Shown: positions 59,290-64,000 of the stretch, piece after piece
How the letters are laid out: each line of letters opens with the position of its first letter
Numbering within the stretch: position 1 is the first letter of the stretch
Source: Gemmataceae bacterium
GTDB taxonomy: Bacteria > Planctomycetota > Planctomycetia > Gemmatales > Gemmataceae
Reading direction: 5' to 3'
Assembly: GCA_019636445.1 (NCBI GenBank)
Contig: JAHBXO010000005.1
Coordinates: 124,001-188,000, forward strand
Length of the DNA stretch: 64,000 nucleotides
Notes under the pieces: model-generated
Databases searched by the model: none
The model's input: the letters and a program-made list of their open reading frames with translations, nothing else
What the model was told of the DNA's origin: nothing
Translations under genes and position numbers: made by a program

Positions 59290-60510
59290 TCACTTCATCC
59301 CCATCTTCCGGTACGTCCCGAAATCGTTGAAGAACACGCGCTTCGCGATGCGGTACAGCACGTTCTTCTCCGGCACTTCCTGGCCCGGCATGTACTGCGA
59401 GCCGTGCGCCGTCATCGCGCTCAGCTCGGCCATCGCGGTCTGGCGGGCGGTCGCGTCCTTCGCGCCGTGGCGCTCGACCACGGCCTTCAACAGGTCCGGG
59501 CGCTCCAGCACGATGCAGCCACGCGTCGCCTCGGCGGCGGTGGCGCGGAAGTCCTTCAGGTAGGCGCTCTTCAAGAACTTGTCTTTCAAACTCCGGCCGT
59601 CCGTCTCCGTCGAATGGATCGACTCCTTCGAGAACTGCACGATCGGGCACGGCTCGATGTCGCCCCACGGGTTGATGTGGTGGCTGATCCCCGTCACGGC
59701 CGGGCAGAGCGCCTGCCCCTCGCCGTCGTAGTAGGCGTCCACGATCACGATCGGCTTCCTCGCCCGCATCTCGACGACGAACTGCCGGGCGCGCTTCGCC
59801 TGCTCCGGCGTCAGGCAGAGGTCCACGTTCGGGTTCGGCCCCATCGGGCGATAGACGTGGAACCAGGTGTACATCACGCCCATCTCGATCAGCCGATCGA
59901 CCCACTTCTCCGTCAGCAGGTCGTCGATGTTCGTCTTGCAGAGACTCGTGCAGACCCCTGTGAAGACCTTGTTCTTCAGGCAGTTCTGAATCCCCTGCAT
60001 CGACTTCGAGAGGACGTCCTTGCGGCCGCGGCGCTCGTCGGAAATGATCTCGCTGCCTTCGATGGAGATCAACGGCGTGATGTTGCCGAGCTCGCGCATC
60101 CGCTTCGCGCGGTCGTCGGTGATGAAGTGGCCGTTCGTGAAGATCTGGAAGTAGCACTCCGGGAACTCGGCGAGCATGTCCAGCAGGTGCGGGTGCATGA
60201 ACGGCTCGCCGCCGACGATGCCGAAGAAGACGTTGCCCATCTGTTTGGCTTCGCGGACGAGCTTGCGGAACGCCGGCGGGTCGATGGTGTGCTGCTTGTG
60301 GGCGACGTCCACCCAGCAGCCCTGGCAGCGGAGGTTGCACGAGTTGATGATGCTGACGTAGAGGAACGGCGGGAAGACTTCGCCGCGGCGAAGGCGCGAC
60401 TTGTGGCGGAGCACGGAGAGGCCGCCCTTGACGCCCATGTTCCACGCGAGCTTCCACAGGAGGCGCTTGTCGGCTTCGAGGAGCATCCGCTTGGCCATCT
60501 TCAACATCAT
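59290..60510 (-). CDS. Radical SAM enzyme with SPASM-like C-terminus
   Basis: A 406-residue protein. The cluster-binding CxxxCxxC is in NSCNLRCQGCW (about residues 58-65), followed by GGEPFMHPHLLDML and ISIEGSE, standard radical SAM positions. A second Cys-rich part (ALCPAVTGISHHINPWGDIEPCPIV, about 270-295) resembles a SPASM-type auxiliary cluster site. An N-terminal helix precedes the core. The reaction is unknown; such enzymes modify peptides or cofactors. No small precursor peptide gene is adjacent. ATG 60510 is followed by a second Met. Confidence 0.92.
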   Translation of the reverse strand: MMLKMAKRMLLEADKRLLWKLAWNMGVKGGLSVLRHKSRLRRGEVFPPFLYVSIINSCNLRCQGCWVDVAHKQHTIDPPAFRKLVREAKQMGNVFFGIVGGEPFMHPHLLDMLAEFPECYFQIFTNGHFITDDRAKRMRELGNITPLISIEGSEIISDERRGRKDVLSKSMQGIQNCLKNKVFTGVCTSLCKTNIDDLLTEKWVDRLIEMGVMYTWFHVYRPMGPNPNVDLCLTPEQAKRARQFVVEMRARKPIVIVDAYYDGEGQALCPAVTGISHHINPWGDIEPCPIVQFSKESIHSTETDGRSLKDKFLKSAYLKDFRATAAEATRGCIVLERPDLLKAVVERHGAKDATARQTAMAELSAMTAHGSQYMPGQEVPEKNVLYRIAKRVFFNDFGTYRKMGMK

Positions 60511-60603
60511 GGTGGTCGATCCGTGGGGGTGCTTGCAATCTTACCGGAGAAATGGGCGTCGGCGCGGGCCGAATTCAAGTAGAGCCTCGATTCGAGTTTT
60601 ACT

Positions 60604-60731
60604 CCCTCTCCCCCGCTTCGGGGGAGAGGGCCGGGGTGAGGGGGCGAGGGCCTTCGACGACTCGAATAGCCTTCCGCCTCCCCAAGACCCCCTCACCCTA
60701 ACCCTCTCCCCCGCAAAGCCGGGGGAGAGGG
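60604..60731. repeat. Two related hairpins in inverted arrangement
   Basis: Hairpin one has a perfect 12-bp stem (60604-60615 with 60619-60630, loop CTT). Hairpin two has the same 12-bp stem sequence (60702-60713 with 60720-60731, 6-nt loop). Between them GGGTGAGGG and CCCTCACCC can pair, so the two can merge into one long structure. It sits between the radical SAM start and the next gene. Confidence 0.9.
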
Positions 60732-60774
60732 GATCAATCGAGCTAACCCACTTATCGCGGGAGAGACGAACGCC

Positions 60775-61317
60775 ATGACCGAACACGAAGCCGACGATTT
60801 CCTGCAGAAGTGCGTCCGCCAGCAGCGGGTGATCGCGCTGGCGCTGTTGGGCGGCCCGATCATCATCGGGATCCTGTTCGTCGCACTTCACTTCACCGCC
60901 TTCGAAGGCAAGCCGGTGGCCCCGGATCTCCCGCGCATCGGGGCGAACTCCGTGCTGACGTTCGTGGCCTCGTTCGTCGCGGTCGGCGCCGTGGTCGTTT
61001 CGTTCATTCTCCCGAACATCCACCGCCGTCAGACCGCGACGAATCTGGCCCGGCGCAGCCCCGCGCCGTCTCCCGCCGACGGTCCGGCGCTGCTCGTCGG
61101 CTGGCAAACGGGGAATCTCGTGCGTATGGCGATGCTCGAAGGCGCGGCGGTCCTGGGCATCGTGCTGTTTCTCGTGACCGGCGATTTCACCTGCATCGCC
61201 ATCGCCGCGATCCTGCTGGCCGTGCAGGCGGCGGGATTACCGAGCGAGCCGTCCGTCCGTGGCTGGTTATCCCAAGCACAGGAGGAACTCGAACACGCAC
61301 GCAACGGGTCGGTTTGA
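60775..61317 (+). CDS. Four-helix membrane protein, unknown
   Basis: A 180-residue integral membrane protein. Helices: VIALALLGGPIIIGILFVALHF, VLTFVASFVAVGAVVVSFIL, MLEGAAVLGIVLFLVTG and CIAIAAILLAVQAAGLP. The loop between helices 2 and 3 is basic and Pro-rich (HRRQTATNLARRSPAPSPAD). No functional motif is visible. GGGAGAG about 14 nt upstream could be the ribosome binding site. It is divergent from the radical SAM gene across the double hairpin. Confidence 0.75.
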   Translation: MTEHEADDFLQKCVRQQRVIALALLGGPIIIGILFVALHFTAFEGKPVAPDLPRIGANSVLTFVASFVAVGAVVVSFILPNIHRRQTATNLARRSPAPSPADGPALLVGWQTGNLVRMAMLEGAAVLGIVLFLVTGDFTCIAIAAILLAVQAAGLPSEPSVRGWLSQAQEELEHARNGSV

Positions 61318-61323
61318 AAATGA

Positions 61324-61421
61324 TGGCCACGAAGAGGCACAAAGAGACACAAAAAGTAAGAAGAGTAGAGTCGATGTCTTTCGTACTTCCTTTTGTGTCT
61401 TTTCGAGCCTTTTTGTGGCCA
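61324..61421. repeat. Imperfect 36-bp inverted repeat
   Basis: 61324-61360 pairs with 61386-61421 with about five mismatches; both outer ends read GGCCAC/GTGGCC. The left arm begins 6 bp after a stop codon and the right arm ends 18 bp before the next ATG. Confidence 0.85.
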
Positions 61422-61439
61422 AGATTCGAGGGCGATCGA

Positions 61440-64000
61440 ATGCGTTACGCAGGCCTCCTACTGTTCCTCCCCCTCGCTCTGTTCGCGGCTCCGCCGGAGG
61501 ATGCGGTGCCGAAGCTGCCGGACGGCACCGACGCGGCGCGGAAGCAGATGGCCGCGTTCCGCCTGCCGGCCGGGATGAAAGTGGAGCTGTTCGCGGCCGA
61601 GCCGAAGCTGGCCAGCCCCGTCGCGATCGGCCTCGACGAGAAGGGCCGCGTCTACGTCGCGGAGGAGCACCGCTTCAACGCCGGCACGGAGGAGAACCGC
61701 ACGCGGGCCTTCCTGCTGGACGACGATCTCCAGGTGCGCACACTCGATGATCGCCTCAAGATGTTCAAGAAGTACGAATCGAAATTCGACGGCGGCATGG
61801 GCTGGTTCACCAAACACGCCGATCAACTGCGATTACTCGAAGACACGACCGGCTCCGGCCGCGCCGACAAGTCCACGATCCTCGCCCAGTTCCGGGAGCC
61901 GCTCGACGGTCTCGCCGCCGGCGTCATGGCCATCGACGGCGATGTTTACATCACGTGCATCCCGCATCTTTGGGTTCTGAAGAAGGGAACCGACAAGCCG
62001 GTGCCGCTGCTCACCGGCTTCGGCGTGAACGCGGCCTTCCTCGGCCACGACCTGCACGGCCTTTGCCGCGGGCCGGACGGCAAGCTCTACTTCAGCGTCG
62101 GCGACCGCGGCTTCCATGTCGCCACGAAGGAAGGCACCACCCTCAGCGGCCCGCGCACCGGCGCGGTCTTCCGCTGCAACCTCGACGGCACCGAACTCGA
62201 GGTCGTGCACCGGGGCCTCCGCAACCCGCAGGAACTCGCTTTCGACCAGTACGGCAACCTCTTCGCCGACGACAACAACTGCGACAAGGGGGACCACGCC
62301 CGGCTCGTCTACATCGTCGAGGGCGGCGAGAGTGGATGGAACATGGCCTATCAAACCATCCCCGCGCCGTACATGTCCGGCCCCTGGTTCGCCGAGCGCC
62401 TCTGGCACCTGCAACACGAAGGCCAGCCGGCGTACATCGTGCCGCCAGTCGGCGCGATCGGGGCCGGGCCGAGCGGCTTCCTTTTCACCAGCGGCACGAG
62501 CCTCGCCGATCGCTACAAGAACTCGTTTCTGATGTGCAACTACACCGGCAACGGCGGCCTCGAATCGTTCAAGGTGAAGCCGAAGGGAGCGGGCTTCGAG
62601 ATCGACGACTATCACGACTTCCTGAAGCCGATCATGGCGACGGATGCCGAGTTCGGATACGACGGCAAGCTCTACGTCAGCGACTTCGTGAACCTCGACT
62701 GGAGCGGCAAAAGCCTCGGCGGCCGGGTGTACACGGTGTTCGATCCGAAGAAGCTCGACAGCGACGTGGTGCGGGAGGCGAAGAAGCTGTTCGAGGATGG
62801 GTTCGCGAAGTTGAACGCGGAGGGCGTGACGAAGGAGAACGGTGAGCGCTGGGAGAACCTGCTCGGCCACGCCGACCAGCGCGTGCGACAGAAGACACAG
62901 TTCCTGCTCGTCGATTGCGTGCGGTCCGGCAACGAAACAAGCAAATCCGGCGCGACCACGATCCTGCTGTCGACGACCTACCAAACATCGAACCCGCTGG
63001 CCCGGCTGCACGCGCTCTGGGCGCTCGGCCAGTTATCCAAGAACAGTCCGGATTACCTGAAATGGATGGTCGGATACCTCAATTCCGATCCGGACGCGGA
63101 GTTTCAGGGCCAAATCGCGAAGGTGCTCGGCGACGCGGGATACGGTGCGGCCATCCCCGAACTGATCAAGGCGCTCAACCACTCGAACGCCCGCGTGAAG
63201 TTCTTCGCCGCGCAATCGCTCGGCAAGCTGAAGGCGAAGGCGGCGATCGATCCGCTCTTCGAGGTGATTCGCCAGAACAAGGACGCCGACCCGCACCTGC
63301 GGCACGCCTGCGTCGTGGCGCTCGAGCGGATCGGCGACGCGGACGCCGTCGCGGCGAAGGCGAAGGACGCGAGTGCATCCGTCCGCCTCGCCGTCGTGCT
63401 CGTGCAGCGTCGGCTGAAGGACCAGCGGATTGCGACGGCCTTGGACGATGCCGACTGGTTCATCCGCGCCGAGGCGGCGCGGGCGATCCACGACGTGCCG
63501 ATGGACGATCTGATGCCGAAGCTCGCGGCGCTGCTCCCGAAGCTCGGCGAGAAGCCGATCCCGGACGGCGATCCGCTCGTGCGCCGCTGCATCTCGGCCG
63601 CGTACCGGCTCGGCGGCGCGGACGAGACGAAGGCGGTCCTCGCCGTCGTGCCGAACGCGAACTTCTCCTCGGCCGTGCGGGCGGAGGCGCTCGGGGCGCT
63701 CGCCGACTGGGCCGAGCCGCCGCCGCGCGACCGTGTCACCGGCTTCTGGCGGCCGCTGCCGAAGCGGAACGCCGCCCCGGTTCGCGCCGCGTTCGAAACG
63801 AACCTCGCGGACCTGTTGAAGAAGACTGACGGCGCGCTGCAGACGGCTGTCATCGCCACGATCCAGAAGCTCGGCGTTCAGGCGGATGAATCGCAGTTCG
63901 CGGTCTGGGCGAAGGACGCGAAGGCCGAGCCGAACCTGCGCGTGGCGTCGCTCCGCTATCTCGCGAGTCGGAAGGCGAAGGACCTCGACGCGATCCTGAC
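61440..64000 (+). CDS. PVC-type membrane-bound dehydrogenase-like protein (partial, 3' end outside window)
   Basis: The first 853 residues of an exported protein (signal MRYAGLLLFLPLALFAAPP). The N-terminal half (about 40-440) is a six-bladed beta-propeller of the glucose/sorbosone dehydrogenase type (VAIGLDEKGRVYVAEEHRF, DLHGLCRGPDGKLYFSVGDRG, LRNPQELAFDQYGNLFADDNNCDKG). It is followed by HEAT-like repeats (AIPELIKALNHSNARVKFFAAQSLGKLKAKAAIDPLFEVI and more). Planctomycete members of this family usually end in a heme-binding CxxCH domain, which would lie outside the window. Its electron acceptor and substrate are unknown. Confidence 0.88.
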   Translation, partial: MRYAGLLLFLPLALFAAPPEDAVPKLPDGTDAARKQMAAFRLPAGMKVELFAAEPKLASPVAIGLDEKGRVYVAEEHRFNAGTEENRTRAFLLDDDLQVRTLDDRLKMFKKYESKFDGGMGWFTKHADQLRLLEDTTGSGRADKSTILAQFREPLDGLAAGVMAIDGDVYITCIPHLWVLKKGTDKPVPLLTGFGVNAAFLGHDLHGLCRGPDGKLYFSVGDRGFHVATKEGTTLSGPRTGAVFRCNLDGTELEVVHRGLRNPQELAFDQYGNLFADDNNCDKGDHARLVYIVEGGESGWNMAYQTIPAPYMSGPWFAERLWHLQHEGQPAYIVPPVGAIGAGPSGFLFTSGTSLADRYKNSFLMCNYTGNGGLESFKVKPKGAGFEIDDYHDFLKPIMATDAEFGYDGKLYVSDFVNLDWSGKSLGGRVYTVFDPKKLDSDVVREAKKLFEDGFAKLNAEGVTKENGERWENLLGHADQRVRQKTQFLLVDCVRSGNETSKSGATTILLSTTYQTSNPLARLHALWALGQLSKNSPDYLKWMVGYLNSDPDAEFQGQIAKVLGDAGYGAAIPELIKALNHSNARVKFFAAQSLGKLKAKAAIDPLFEVIRQNKDADPHLRHACVVALERIGDADAVAAKAKDASASVRLAVVLVQRRLKDQRIATALDDADWFIRAEAARAIHDVPMDDLMPKLAALLPKLGEKPIPDGDPLVRRCISAAYRLGGADETKAVLAVVPNANFSSAVRAEALGALADWAEPPPRDRVTGFWRPLPKRNAAPVRAAFETNLADLLKKTDGALQTAVIATIQKLGVQADESQFAVWAKDAKAEPNLRVASLRYLASRKAKDLDAIL

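Noticed and set aside
59165..60538. 457-residue minus-strand frame over the radical SAM gene
   Set aside because: It is in a different frame from the CxxxCxxC-containing protein, and its composition is Arg/Pro-rich without motifs.
1..64000. tRNA or rRNA genes
   Set aside because: I saw no cloverleaf with CCA-type ends or rRNA core sequence on either strand, although short tRNAs can be missed by eye.

Overview
This window is GC-rich, densely coded chromosomal DNA that most likely comes from a planctomycete (Planctomycetota; Gemmataceae-like is my guess). The support is the combination of three Hanks-type Ser/Thr kinases with membrane anchors and non-kinase tails, a DUF1559-type 'H-X9-DG' prepilin-like protein, a PVC-type dehydrogenase-like beta-propeller/HEAT protein, a Tat-exported Gfo/Idh/MocA oxidoreductase, a CehA-type metallohydrolase and a giant vWA protein. 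The taxonomy is an inference. I saw no rRNA, tRNA, CRISPR array, integrase or transposase.

Layout. 1-9.3 kb: a kinase cut by the window edge, a degenerate HD-GYP protein, a CPBP protease, a TPR-like membrane protein, a DUF3307 protein, a complementary pair of M16 peptidases flanking a perfect 38-bp palindrome, a GNAT acetyltransferase and a coiled-coil protein. 9.8-17.5 kb: a 1512-residue vWA/STN/DUF2135-like protein with a clear terminator, an SRPBCC protein, HflX and a LarA-type racemase. 17.8-23.3 kb: SecDF and YajC, then an FtsX/MacB-type permease. 23.4-26.7 kb: a zinc-ribbon kinase followed by two small proteins and an HD hydrolase. 26.8-33 kb: a Tat oxidoreductase, a YgiC-like ATP-grasp ligase with a small Gly-tailed YgiB-like partner, an unknown protein and a CehA-like enzyme. 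33.1-36.1 kb: def-fmt and a polyprenyl-phosphate sugar transferase. 36.3-40.1 kb: a TPR kinase with an HCD catalytic loop, a 55-residue overlapping gene and an ABC ATPase. 40.1-41.9 kb: a more AT-rich patch with the prepilin-like gene and a small secreted protein whose N-terminus is encoded by a heptanucleotide repeat. 41.9-45.1 kb: an esterase and a tandem active/degenerate pair of HtrA-like proteins. 45.4-52.1 kb: a complete tripartite MacAB-TolC-type efflux operon. 52.2-57.2 kb: a COG0523 GTPase with a His-rich loop, a WD40 protein, a Uma2 nuclease-like protein, a thiolase and an ABC ATPase. 57.2-58.4 kb: a gene-free island of nested inverted repeats. 58.4-64 kb: an ankyrin protein, a radical SAM protein, a small membrane protein and the 5' part of a PVC-type dehydrogenase-like gene.

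How the genes work together. Clear functional groups are SecDF-YajC (protein export), def-fmt (N-formyl-methionine cycle), TolC/MFP/MacB (export), the M16 pair (a probable heterodimeric peptidase), the HtrA-like pair (periplasmic quality control) and the YgiC/YgiB-like pair (a probable ATP-dependent amide ligase and its substrate or partner). A recurrent theme is an intact enzyme beside a catalytically degenerate paralogue. A second theme is intergenic inverted repeats, several built from 7-nt units, often lying directly after a stop codon or directly before a start codon.
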